From: Rhizobium sp. CF080 | Lineage (GTDB): Bacteria; Pseudomonadota; Alphaproteobacteria; Rhizobiales; Rhizobiaceae | Reading direction: 5' to 3' | Assembly (NCBI RefSeq): GCF_000282095.2 | Contig: NZ_AKKC02000015.1 | Location: 248,001-312,000, forward strand | Length of the DNA: 64,000 nucleotides | Shown: piece by piece, positions 17,496 to 26,099 of the stretch | How positions within the stretch are numbered: position 1 is the stretch's first letter | Layout: each line of letters opens with the position of its first letter | Made by a program: the position numbers and the translations under genes | The notes under the pieces: model-generated | The model's database searches: none | What the model saw: only the letters and a program-made list of their open reading frames with translations | Told to the model about the DNA's origin: nothing

Positions 17496-17974
17496 TGCCA
17501 TGAACCTGTTTTCCCTGTTGTTCTTCTGATAATGTCCCGAATTGTGCGGGCTAATCGCAGCTATCCCGTTAAATTCCGGCACAATCTGGGCCGGTTTCTT
17601 CCCATATGGTTAATTTCTGCTAAGCTCCCGGGATTTTAGGACTTTTGCATCTTCGCATGGTTTAAATTCTGTTAACAACATTCCACGGCATCATTCGAAG
17701 GCAGGCGTCATAATTGTGCAGGGTGGCCGAATGTGCCACTACAATACGCCTAAGGTGGCGGGGAATATCGTCCTTTTGCCCCGGATGGTAGGTTGGTAAG
17801 CTTTCATTATCATCCGTTTGAAAGAACGACCGTCCGACTTGAAAATGAATAGGAAACTTGAGCTCCGCTTTGTGGATCGAGGGTTTCCGGCAGGCAGCGT
17901 TCCATCTGTCGGTCTGCGGGCGGCAGCGCGTCAGATGGGATTTGCCGGGCGAGTATGTAACGAGGCGTAACCGC
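17496..17974. promoter_or_regulatory. hpt/growth-pole gene intergenic region with CtrA-like sites
   Basis: This 479-nt gap separates the divergent hpt and growth-pole genes and holds no convincing gene. It has two TTAA-rich motifs: TTAA-N7-TAAG at 17610-17624 (overlapping ATGGTTAA, the reverse of TTAACCAT) and TTAA-N6-TTAAC at 17662-17676 (also readable as TTTA-N7-TTAAC). The CtrA consensus is TTAA-N7-TTAA, so both are near matches. Their spot between a phosphotransfer gene and a polar-growth gene fits cell-cycle control, but this is inference. The growth-pole gene is preceded by GAGG nine nt before its ATG. Confidence 0.4.
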
Positions 17975-20900
17975 ATGGCAAAGAACCCTAGCAGCGAGTC
18001 GGTCGATGAGACGGCGTTCCAGGCGTTGGAAGATGCCCTAAAAATCAATTTCAACGATGAGCAGTCGCGTCCCAGATCAGTGCCCCATGCCTCGGAGGCA
18101 AGAGTGTCAGACACCACCAAACCGCGTCAGACCCAGTACCAGGATGATGCCGCCGAATCATACAAATCGGCTGCCACCGAAACCGCTGCCAAGTCTCCGA
18201 CATTCCAGCCCGCCAACGATGCGGGCAGACGCAGCTCGACGGCGATCCTGCGGACGCTGGAAGGCGGCGCGATGCGCTCGTCGATCCGCAATGCGATAAT
18301 CGTCTCGATCCTCTGGGCGGTCGGCGGCATCGCGCTCGGGCAGATGATCTACGGCAACCAGCTCTGGCAGATCACCTCGGTCGAAGGCGTCCTTGCCGCT
18401 CCCGGCATCGTGGCGCTTGCGGTCTGCATCCTCATCCCGATCATGCTGTTCTTCGCCTTCGCAATCATGATGGCACGCGCTCAGGACCTGAGAACCGCCG
18501 CCCGCTCGATGGCCGAAGTGGCACTTCGCCTGTCCGATCCGGAAACGGTCGCTTCCGAGCGGATCATGAGCGTCGGCCAGGCCGTGCGCCGCGAAGTGTC
18601 GGCGATGAACGAAGGCATCGAGCGCACCATTGCGCGCGCCGCCGAGCTCGAAACGCTCGTGCATTCGGAAGTGAATGCGCTGGAGCGGAGCTTCACGGAC
18701 AATGAACTGCGCGTTCGCGGCCTCGTCCACGAACTCGGCGCCGAACGGGACGCGATCGTCAACCACGCCGAGCGCATCCGCTCGTCGATCGCGGGCGCCC
18801 ATGACCAGCTCAAGGAAGAACTGTCGCTTGCGACCGAGGAAATCTCCATTCGCCTGGCGACATCAGGCGAAGCCTTCGCCTCGATGATCGAGACGCGCGG
18901 CGCGGCGCTGATGGAGAAGTCCAATGCCGCCGGCGAAGCGCTCGGCAGCCTGCTGACGACCAAGACCGAGAACCTGCTGCAGACGCTCAACTCTTCCGGC
19001 TTCGCGCTTGCCCACGAGTTCGACGAGCGGATGGACGCGATCAACACCGTGCTTTCGCAGCGCGGCCAGGCGCTTCTCAATGAATTCCAGACGCGCGCTT
19101 CCTCGCTCGACGCCAATACGGAAAAGCTCAACGCAGCACTTGCGGACCGCACCCGTCAGCTGAACGAGACCCTGCTTGCCCGGACCCGGGAAATCACCGA
19201 CGGACTTGCCGAAAGCGAACAGACGCTCACCGGCTCGCTCGGCGGCATCCTTGCGGCTCTCAACAGCTCGCTCGAAGAGAAGAGCTCGTCGTTCCGCCAG
19301 AGCCTGCAAAGCACCGTCGAAGACGTGGTCCTCGACCTCGACATGCGCTCCGGCTTCTTCGAAGAGCGCCTGCAGACGACCGTCGGTCTGCTCAGCACGA
19401 CCTTCGACGACAGCATCTCGCAGTTCACCTCCGCCTTCGACCAGCGCGCCGGCACGCTCGACAGCAAGCTGATGGACAGCCTCGCCCGCATCAACGAGAC
19501 GGTGGCCAGCGGATCGGATGCGATCGAGAACATCCTCTCTTCCAGCGTCGAGCGCATCAGTTCCTCGCTCACCGACCAGTCGCTCGCACTCGAGACGACG
19601 CTCGGCACCGGCCAGGAAATGCTGGATGCCATGCTCGGCAGCCGCTCACGCGAACTGTCCGACGCCCTATCTGCCCGCAGCAGCGAAATTCAGGATACGC
19701 TGGCATCCCGCGCCACCGAAATCCAGGACGCGCTCGTGACGCGCACCGGCGAACTGCAGGATGTCCTCGGGTCACGGACCAGTCAGCTTCGGGACGTGCT
19801 CGGAACACGCACCAACGAACTCCAGTCCGTGCTCGTCTCCCGCACCGAGGAGCTTCAGGAAGCACTCGGAGCGCGCACCAGCGAATTCCAGGACGTGATC
19901 GCCACGCGTACCGGCGAACTTCACGAAGCGCTTGAAACACGCACCGGCGAACTCCAATCCGTGCTCGCCTCTGGCACCGGCGAGCTCCACGAAACGCTCG
20001 GAGCCCGCACCACTGAACTCCAGGGCGTACTCACGTCCGGCACCGGTGCGCTTCATGAAGCACTCGGAGCGCGCACCAGCGAGCTTCAGGATGCGTTCGG
20101 AGTGCGCACCAGCGAACTCCAGACGGTGCTCGCTTCCGGCACAAGCGAACTTCAGGACGTGATCGGAGCCCGTACCAGCGAGCTTCAGGAAGCACTTACG
20201 TCCCGCACCGGCGAGCTCAGGGATGTGTTCGAATCCGGCACCAGCGGTCTTCATGCGGGCTTTGCGAGCGCGCATCAGAACATCGAAACGACGCTTGCCG
20301 AGCGCAGCAGCAGCCTGCTCAGCACGCTCTCGGAAAACCAGTCCAAGTTCGAACAGAGCCTGGCAATCCGCTCGGGCGCCATCATCGCGGCACTTTCCGG
20401 CAGCCACGACCATCTGACCGAAGTCCTGAGCCAGAAGTCCACCGCGATCGAAACGCTGATGGCCGGTGCGCCGGAGCGCCTCGCCGGCATGTTCGACGAA
20501 AAGTCGGAGCAGATCTCCCGCACGCTAGCCGCAAGCGAACAGCGGATCGGCAGCGAGCTTGGCCGACGCGCATCCGAAATGGAAACGTCGCTCGATGCCA
20601 ATCGCGAGCGGATTTCCGAAATCCTCGAGGACAAGTCGATGGAAATCGCGACGTCCTTCGCGCTCGGTGAGGACCGCCTCGCCGGCATGCTGGAGGAGAA
20701 GTCGGACTCCATCACCCGCGCGCTTTCGGAAACCGAACAGCGCATGAGTGGCGACCTTGCCCGCCGCACCTCTGAAATCAACGAGGCGCTCGGCGTCAAC
20801 CGCGACAGGCTGGCGGAAATCCTCGACGACAAGTCGATGGAAATCGCCACCTCCTTCGCGCTCGGCGAAGACCGCCTCGCCGGCATGCTGGACGAGAAGT

Positions 20901-23900
20901 CGACAGCGATCGCCAACACCTTCATCGATGCCGACGTCCGCATCGAGCAGTCCTTTGCGGCCCGGGCGGAAGCCATCCGCAACGCCTATGCCGACAATCA
21001 GCTCAATCTCGACGTATCGCTCGAGAACCGCACGGCCGAGCTCGCCCGCATTCTCGAAAGCGGCGGCGATCGCCTCGAACAGGCTGTCGGCGGCGCAAGC
21101 GGCCGCATCGAAACGGTGCTCACAAGCGGCGCACAGCGTTTCGAAACGGGCATGGCGGACGGGCTTGAGCGCGTGGAAGCCGTTCTCGGCTCGACGCAGG
21201 AGCGGATCGCGGCGACCATCGGCCTCGGTCATCAGCAGCTGGAGACGACACTCGGCTCCGGTTACGAACAGATCCGCGACACTCTGGAAGAACGCACGAA
21301 TTCGATCGCAGCCACGCTCGGCGATGCGCAGAGCCAGATCGGAACCCTGATGCAGGACCAGGTGACGTCGCTCGGCACCTCGGTTGCCGCAAGTGCCGGC
21401 ATGCTGGAAATGTCGCTCGAAACCCAGCAGAACGCCCTGCGTGATGCTATCGATACGGCTGGCCAGTCGCTCGAAGAACGTCTGCGCGACAATGTCGGCA
21501 CGCTTGCTGTGCGGCTCTCCGATGCCGCCAGCGAGATCGGCCGCTCGGCCGATGCCTTCTCGAACCGCATCCGTCAGACGGTGGGTGGCGTTCAGGGCGC
21601 CCTTGAAGAAACCGGCAGCCGCATCGAATCGACGTTCGGCGGGCTCGAAGGCCGCATCCGCGGCGAGATCCTCGAAGCAGCGCAGCTGGTCGATGAAGCG
21701 GGCACCAATCTTTCCGCCACGCTCACCAACCGCACCGCCGACCTGGAACGCGTCGCTACCGAGGCTTCTGACCGCATCACCGATACCATGGACGGCCGCA
21801 CCGCCCGGATCGAGGAGCGCCTCGGCACGATCGACCGCGCACTGACGATCGGTCTCGACAACGTCACCAAGACCATCGAAAGCAAGGCCGTCGGCCTCGC
21901 CTCGACGCTGCGCGAAGCGGTCAGTGCCGCTGCCCAGAGCATGGACAGCGAAGCAAGCCGCTCCGCCGAAGTGCTGGCTCGTGCCGGTGCCGAGTTCACC
22001 GAGGAACTGAGCAGCCGCAACGCCGAATTCACCAAGGCGATCGAGGAACGTTCGACCCAGATCGTCGGCCGGATTTCGGAAACCCAGAACCGGCTCGCGG
22101 GCCAGGCGGCAACCGTGGCGCTCGCCTTCTCGGAAGCCGGCAATGCGATCGTCCACAAGGTTGCGGAAGCCGACAGCCTGGTGAAACGCCAGGTCACGGC
22201 AATCTCCGAGGCACTGGACGAGGCGCAGAAGGCGCTCGACTCGCGCGGCGACGGCATCCGCACCACGCTCGCCGATACCGCAAATCAGCTCGACACTGCC
22301 ATGGACGCGGTCGATCGCGCACTTGCAGCCCGCGGCGACGCCATCCACACGGCCCTCGACGCCCGTGCCCGCGATCTGAACTCCATGCTTGCCGGCCGCT
22401 CGGCCGAACTGACCCGCCTTCTCGACGAAAAGGCGCGGCCGATGGTCGAGGAATATGCCGCGACCGGCCGCAATGCCATCGAACAGATGACGACTGCCGC
22501 CCAGCAGGGTGCAGAACGGCTCTCCGCCGTGGCGCAGGAAACGACGACCCGGCTTGCCTCGGCCGCAGACGAGACGACCTCGCGGCTTTCTTCCGCGGCG
22601 GAAGAGACGACCACACGGCTTTCCTCCGCGACGGATGAATCGACAGCGCGGATCCGCAACGAGAATTCGGCGCTCGTCGACGCGATCGCCGCACGGACCA
22701 ACGAGACGCTTGCCGCCATCACCCAGCGGACCGAAAGTGCCGCCGGCACAATGCGTCATGTCGAACAGGGCTTGTCTGTCAGCGTCAACAGCCTCATCGA
22801 CAAGCTGGCGGAAAGCAATTCCAGCATTTCCGCGCTGGTCCAGGAGTCGGCAAAGGAACTCGGCAGCACGGCCGATGCCGTCGCCCACCATCTTTCCGAG
22901 GCCGACCGCAAGCTCAGCGCCACGGCCAACCGGTTCGTGCAGTCGGCGACCCACTCCGCCGACATCGTGTCCGGCTCCACCCGCATGCTCGAAGACAATA
23001 TCGGTCGCATGTCGGACGTTTTCGGGAATACGCTCGATCAGGTCAGCAGCCTCGTCGGCCGCTTCGACGACCATTCGCGCGTGCTGGCCGAGGCAGCCGA
23101 GCTTCTCGGTGCCGCCCAGTCCAATCTCGTCAGCACGCTCGATGAACGCCAGACCGCGCTTCGCAACCTCTCCACCGGCCTCGTCAAGCGTTCCGAAGAA
23201 ATCGAGACGACGATGCGCGGCCTGACGACCCTCGTCGACGGCGCTTTCGAACGGGCGGAAGAACGCTCGCTGCAGGTCGGCTCGCGGCTTCGCGAAAGCC
23301 TGCATGCCTCGTTCGCCGATATCGGCCGCACGCTCGGGGAGACCCAGCACCGCGCCGAAGTGACCGCCGATGCGATGCGCGAGGCCCTGATCAGCGCCGG
23401 CAGCGACGCCAACCACGCCATCGAGACGACTCTCTCCGATGCCGAGAAGCGGACCCGTGATCTATCCGAGCGGATGCGCGGCAGCATCTCGCAGTCGCTC
23501 ACCGACGTCGAGCAGCTGCTGTCGGATGCCACAACCCGCTCCGGCAGTGCCGCCGAACAGCTGCGCGATACGCTGCGGGAATCGGTCGAGGAAGCCATCA
23601 ACCGCTTCTCCGGCGCGACCGACGAAATCCGCCGCTCGGCGCAGGATATCCGCCGCGAGCTGGATACGACCCGCACCGAACTCAAGCGCGGCGCCTTCGA
23701 CCTGCCGGAAGAAGCCAAGGAAAGTGCAGCCGCGATGCGGCGTGCCGTCTCCGAGCAGATCAAGGCGCTGCAGGACATCTCGGCGCTGGTCGGACGTTCG
23801 ACGCAGAACTTCGAGATCTCCGAGGCTTCGGCACCGCGCCCGGCGCCTGCTCCCGCTCCGCAGCCGGCCGCTCCGCGTCCGCAGCCGCAGCCTGCCACCG

Positions 23901-24529
23901 CCGCCATCCCGCAGCCGGCTCCGCCTGCGCCTCGCAACGATCCCTATGCCGGAAACGCGCTGCGCGGTACGTTGCCGCTCGATCGCCAGGCACAGGCGCC
24001 CGTCGCCCGCGCACCGGAACCACGCGGCACCGACGGCGGCTGGATCAGCGACCTGCTGCGCGGCGCATCGCGCGACGAGATGGCGGAGACACCGGCGGCA
24101 CCCCGTCAGCAGCCGCAGCCGGCACCACGTGCCGCCGAACCGGCCCCCGCTCCGCGTGGCAACGGCGACAACCGCAACCCGCGCCATATGGTGGAATCGC
24201 TGAACTCGCTGTCGGTCGATATCGCCCGCGCCATCGACCACGACGCATCGGTCGACCTGTGGCGGCGTTACCAGCGCGGCGAGCGCGACGTCTTCACCCG
24301 TCGCCTCTACACGCTGAAGGGCCAGCAGACCTTCGACGAGATCAAGCGCAAGTACGACCGCGAACCGGAATTCCGCACCGCCGTCGACCGCTATATCGCC
24401 GATTTCGAAAAGCTGCTCGCCGATGTCGCCCGCACCGACCGCGACAAGACGGTAACCCAGAGCTACCTCACCTCGGATACGGGCAAGGTATACACGATGC
24501 TGGCCCACGCCGCCGGCCGGTTCAACTAA
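17975..24529 (+). CDS. rgsE: Giant growth-pole ring protein (GPR/RgsE, TipN-like)
   Basis: A 2,184-residue protein matching in size and layout the Growth Pole Ring protein of Agrobacterium tumefaciens and RgsE of Sinorhizobium meliloti. These organise the growing pole and resemble Caulobacter TipN. Order: cytoplasmic N-terminus with ETAFQALEDALKINF; two membrane helices (about 107-124 and 142-166); an alpha-helical rod of roughly 1,780 residues built on 11-residue periodicity; a proline-rich linker (about 1955-2065); and a C-terminal domain of about 115 residues (SLSVDIARAIDHDASVDLW, then TDRDKTVTQSYLTSDTGK). The frame opens at 17858, but ATG 17975 (MAKNPSSESVDE) has the binding site and the natural N-terminus. 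Internal repeats are listed separately. The family call is from memory of architecture, not alignment. Confidence 0.88.
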   Translation: MAKNPSSESVDETAFQALEDALKINFNDEQSRPRSVPHASEARVSDTTKPRQTQYQDDAAESYKSAATETAAKSPTFQPANDAGRRSSTAILRTLEGGAMRSSIRNAIIVSILWAVGGIALGQMIYGNQLWQITSVEGVLAAPGIVALAVCILIPIMLFFAFAIMMARAQDLRTAARSMAEVALRLSDPETVASERIMSVGQAVRREVSAMNEGIERTIARAAELETLVHSEVNALERSFTDNELRVRGLVHELGAERDAIVNHAERIRSSIAGAHDQLKEELSLATEEISIRLATSGEAFASMIETRGAALMEKSNAAGEALGSLLTTKTENLLQTLNSSGFALAHEFDERMDAINTVLSQRGQALLNEFQTRASSLDANTEKLNAALADRTRQLNETLLARTREITDGLAESEQTLTGSLGGILAALNSSLEEKSSSFRQSLQSTVEDVVLDLDMRSGFFEERLQTTVGLLSTTFDDSISQFTSAFDQRAGTLDSKLMDSLARINETVASGSDAIENILSSSVERISSSLTDQSLALETTLGTGQEMLDAMLGSRSRELSDALSARSSEIQDTLASRATEIQDALVTRTGELQDVLGSRTSQLRDVLGTRTNELQSVLVSRTEELQEALGARTSEFQDVIATRTGELHEALETRTGELQSVLASGTGELHETLGARTTELQGVLTSGTGALHEALGARTSELQDAFGVRTSELQTVLASGTSELQDVIGARTSELQEALTSRTGELRDVFESGTSGLHAGFASAHQNIETTLAERSSSLLSTLSENQSKFEQSLAIRSGAIIAALSGSHDHLTEVLSQKSTAIETLMAGAPERLAGMFDEKSEQISRTLAASEQRIGSELGRRASEMETSLDANRERISEILEDKSMEIATSFALGEDRLAGMLEEKSDSITRALSETEQRMSGDLARRTSEINEALGVNRDRLAEILDDKSMEIATSFALGEDRLAGMLDEKSTAIANTFIDADVRIEQSFAARAEAIRNAYADNQLNLDVSLENRTAELARILESGGDRLEQAVGGASGRIETVLTSGAQRFETGMADGLERVEAVLGSTQERIAATIGLGHQQLETTLGSGYEQIRDTLEERTNSIAATLGDAQSQIGTLMQDQVTSLGTSVAASAGMLEMSLETQQNALRDAIDTAGQSLEERLRDNVGTLAVRLSDAASEIGRSADAFSNRIRQTVGGVQGALEETGSRIESTFGGLEGRIRGEILEAAQLVDEAGTNLSATLTNRTADLERVATEASDRITDTMDGRTARIEERLGTIDRALTIGLDNVTKTIESKAVGLASTLREAVSAAAQSMDSEASRSAEVLARAGAEFTEELSSRNAEFTKAIEERSTQIVGRISETQNRLAGQAATVALAFSEAGNAIVHKVAEADSLVKRQVTAISEALDEAQKALDSRGDGIRTTLADTANQLDTAMDAVDRALAARGDAIHTALDARARDLNSMLAGRSAELTRLLDEKARPMVEEYAATGRNAIEQMTTAAQQGAERLSAVAQETTTRLASAADETTSRLSSAAEETTTRLSSATDESTARIRNENSALVDAIAARTNETLAAITQRTESAAGTMRHVEQGLSVSVNSLIDKLAESNSSISALVQESAKELGSTADAVAHHLSEADRKLSATANRFVQSATHSADIVSGSTRMLEDNIGRMSDVFGNTLDQVSSLVGRFDDHSRVLAEAAELLGAAQSNLVSTLDERQTALRNLSTGLVKRSEEIETTMRGLTTLVDGAFERAEERSLQVGSRLRESLHASFADIGRTLGETQHRAEVTADAMREALISAGSDANHAIETTLSDAEKRTRDLSERMRGSISQSLTDVEQLLSDATTRSGSAAEQLRDTLRESVEEAINRFSGATDEIRRSAQDIRRELDTTRTELKRGAFDLPEEAKESAAAMRRAVSEQIKALQDISALVGRSTQNFEISEASAPRPAPAPAPQPAAPRPQPQPATAAIPQPAPPAPRNDPYAGNALRGTLPLDRQAQAPVARAPEPRGTDGGWISDLLRGASRDEMAETPAAPRQQPQPAPRAAEPAPAPRGNGDNRNPRHMVESLNSLSVDIARAIDHDASVDLWRRYQRGERDVFTRRLYTLKGQQTFDEIKRKYDREPEFRTAVDRYIADFEKLLADVARTDRDKTVTQSYLTSDTGKVYTMLAHAAGRFN
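19640..20266 (+). repeat. 19 tandem 33-bp units encoding 11-residue (hendecad) repeats
   Basis: Exactly 627 bp, or 19 consecutive 11-codon units, without any insertion or deletion, covering residues 556-764 of the growth-pole protein. The consensus unit is about ARTSELQDVLG, with T, E, L and Q strongly kept and the first position S, A, T or V. Variants such as SGTGELHETLG occur every second or third unit in the middle, which suggests that a longer block was itself duplicated. Hendecads favour a nearly straight or right-handed coiled coil and amphipathic apolipoprotein-like helices. Confidence 0.93.
20555..20950 (+). repeat. Two 198-bp direct repeats within the growth-pole gene
   Basis: Units 20555-20752 and 20753-20950 encode two adjacent 66-residue copies. 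The core EDKSMEIATSFALGEDRL and the following AGMLEEKS are nearly identical between copies (DDKSMEIATSFALGEDRL and AGMLDEKS). Sixty-six is six hendecads, so the duplication kept the helical phase. DNA identity in the core is high, with mostly third-position changes, which points to a fairly recent or gene-converted duplication. Confidence 0.88.
22538..22636 (+). repeat. Three tandem 33-bp units (ETTTRLASAAD type)
   Basis: Three consecutive 11-residue units, ETTTRLASAAD, ETTSRLSSAAE and ETTTRLSSATD, followed by a decayed fourth (ESTARIRNE). This is a second, independent hendecad expansion with a different consensus, near residues 1522-1554 of the growth-pole protein. Confidence 0.85.
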
Positions 24530-24536
24530 AATTGCT

Positions 24537-24565
24537 TTCACCCCGAAAACTGATTTCGGGGTGAA
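24537..24565. terminator. 12-bp perfect stem after the growth-pole gene
   Basis: TTCACCCCGAAA and TTTCGGGGTGAA with loop ACTGA, 8 nt after the stop codon. The stem is long and perfect, but no T run follows on the plus strand (CTCATTTC). On the minus strand a looser AT-rich stretch follows. It probably ends or stabilises the 6.5-kb transcript and the converging hydrolase transcript. Confidence 0.65.
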
Positions 24566-24600
24566 CTCATTTCAGCCAGCGTATTTGCAGCAAGGGCGCC

Positions 24601-25311
24601 CTAAAATCTGGCATTCCCGCTTTTGGCGATTGTATCCCGCAGGATTTCATTCAGGACCTCAGCGCGCTCCAGCGGTACGTAGTGCCCGCAATTCGGAATG
24701 ATGTGCATTTGCCCTTGCTGTGCCATTTTGGCCTGGGCTGAAGTCGTCTTCGGCCCCGGTGCGACATCATCCGCACCGGTGACGAAAACAATCGGAAAAG
24801 GCGCTTCTCTGAGTATCTGATCCCTGCTCGGCCGCGTGTGAAAAACCGTGACGCCTCTGGCAATATCCTCAGGGGCCTGCCGAAGCGCCATGCCCTTTGC
24901 ATGCGCGGTTATCGAATCGGCGGTGGTCCGTGAAAAAAGCGGAAACCAGAATGTTTCCCATGCCTTTTCAAGCCCCTGCTGATCAATTACCTCAAGGGCG
25001 GAGGCGTGAAGAGCAATATCCGGTCGATGCACAGCCTTCGTGCCGACGAGGACGAGCGCTGCTACCCGATGGGGTGCCATCATCGCCACTTCGAGCGCGC
25101 AGGAGCCGCCGACCGAGCAGCCTGCAACGATTACGCGGTCACCCTTTACCAGTTCCAATGCTGCTGCGGCCCAATTCTCCATACGATTGCCCATGGCATA
25201 AAGGGTCGGTGCATGGGTTGCCCCGGGCAACAGGCCCATCTGGCCTTTCCACATCGAGCCGTCGAGCGGCAAGGCATGCAGCAGGAGCAGTTCTATCTTA
25301 TCTCTGGGCAA
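24601..25311 (-). CDS. Alpha/beta hydrolase
   Basis: A 236-residue alpha/beta-hydrolase with LLLHALPLDGSMW at the oxyanion-hole region, the nucleophile elbow VAGCSVGGSC (serine near residue 68) and the catalytic histidine in IPNCGHYVPLERAE near 215. VFVTGADDVAPG supplies the acid. No signal peptide is seen, so it is cytoplasmic. The fold resembles small esterases and MhpC-like hydrolases, but the substrate is not predictable. It stands alone on the minus strand between the growth-pole gene and the Mla operon. Confidence 0.8.
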   Translation of the reverse strand: MPRDKIELLLLHALPLDGSMWKGQMGLLPGATHAPTLYAMGNRMENWAAAALELVKGDRVIVAGCSVGGSCALEVAMMAPHRVAALVLVGTKAVHRPDIALHASALEVIDQQGLEKAWETFWFPLFSRTTADSITAHAKGMALRQAPEDIARGVTVFHTRPSRDQILREAPFPIVFVTGADDVAPGPKTTSAQAKMAQQGQMHIIPNCGHYVPLERAEVLNEILRDTIAKSGNARF

Positions 25312-25446
25312 GACGATTCACCCCATGCGCTATGCGAGAAAACGAATCTTATTCTAACTCGAGCAAGCGGCCGATGTGCCGAATTAGACCGAGGAGGCCA
25401 AATATTGGTGTCTGAACACCCGCTACCTATTACTGACCGGAAGGGC

Positions 25447-26043
25447 TCACATCGACTTCAGCGACCAGTCGACGATCTCAGCACCGACCTTGGCGAAGGC
25501 GCGATCCAGCGCCTCGATGAAATCGCGGTTCTCGGCGCCCGAGACCGGAGAAGTGGCCTTGAATACGCTCTGGGCGCGCACCGTACCGTTACGGTCGTTG
25601 AGGATTTTTGCCGAGATCTCGACATTGGCGAGGCGGGGGCTGCCGGCCGTCACCTCGAAGGCGCGGATATCGGTCACGACCTGGTAGTCGATCGCAAGGC
25701 CCTGCCCCGGCTTGCCGACGCCGCCGAGGCGGCCGGAATTCTCGAACGCTTCCACGAGCTTCGACTGGACGAGCGCCGGCAGGCGGTCGCCCCAGCGGGA
25801 ATCGGAGAGATACTGGATCTCGGAAGGCGAAACGCGCACGATCACCTGCTCGCTGTTCAGCAGCTTCAGCGCCGTGGGTTCCGGCACCAGGATCTGCCGG
25901 TTGCGGGCGGAAGCGCCCTGGCCAGAGGGAGTGATCGACAGATCGAACGTATCGTTGTTCGCCTTGCTGCCGCAACCGCTCACCAGAGCCGCGATCAGCG
26001 GCAGGGCAAGCAGAGCCGAGGCGCGGGTCGCCGCACGTCGCAT
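25447..26043 (-). CDS. Mla/Pqi-type auxiliary outer-membrane lipoprotein
   Basis: A 198-residue lipoprotein with a signal peptide and lipobox LVSGC (cysteine near residue 23). The mature domain (RNRQILVPEPTALKLLNSEQVIVR, in parts, then YLSDSRWGDRLPALVQSKLVEAFE) matches the ABC-type transport auxiliary family (PqiC/YmbA-like). It is the last gene of the mlaE-mlaF-mlaD operon and probably links the MlaD-family ring to the outer membrane. The ATG at 26043 has GGAG six nt upstream; the frame opens 14 codons earlier without such a site. It replaces the MlaB and MlaC genes found in the E. coli operon. Confidence 0.85.
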   Translation of the reverse strand: MRRAATRASALLALPLIAALVSGCGSKANNDTFDLSITPSGQGASARNRQILVPEPTALKLLNSEQVIVRVSPSEIQYLSDSRWGDRLPALVQSKLVEAFENSGRLGGVGKPGQGLAIDYQVVTDIRAFEVTAGSPRLANVEISAKILNDRNGTVRAQSVFKATSPVSGAENRDFIEALDRAFAKVGAEIVDWSLKSM

Positions 26044-26099
26044 CAGTAACTCCGAACCGGTCATTAAAACCCCACTGTCAAACACTGAAAACGCCGCGC

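Noticed and set aside
17127..17582. Identification of the Hpt gene as chpT
   Set aside because: ChpT is about 200-250 residues with a kinase-like dimer fold; this is a small single-domain Hpt protein.
19640..20266. Regularly spaced 33-bp repeats resembling a CRISPR array
   Set aside because: The units are directly adjacent without spacers, are in frame and encode an 11-residue helix repeat inside a long gene.
20525..23416. A 963-codon open frame on the minus strand
   Set aside because: It is the antisense of the growth-pole gene. High GC and the repeat composition keep stop codons rare; it has no start signal or recognisable protein.
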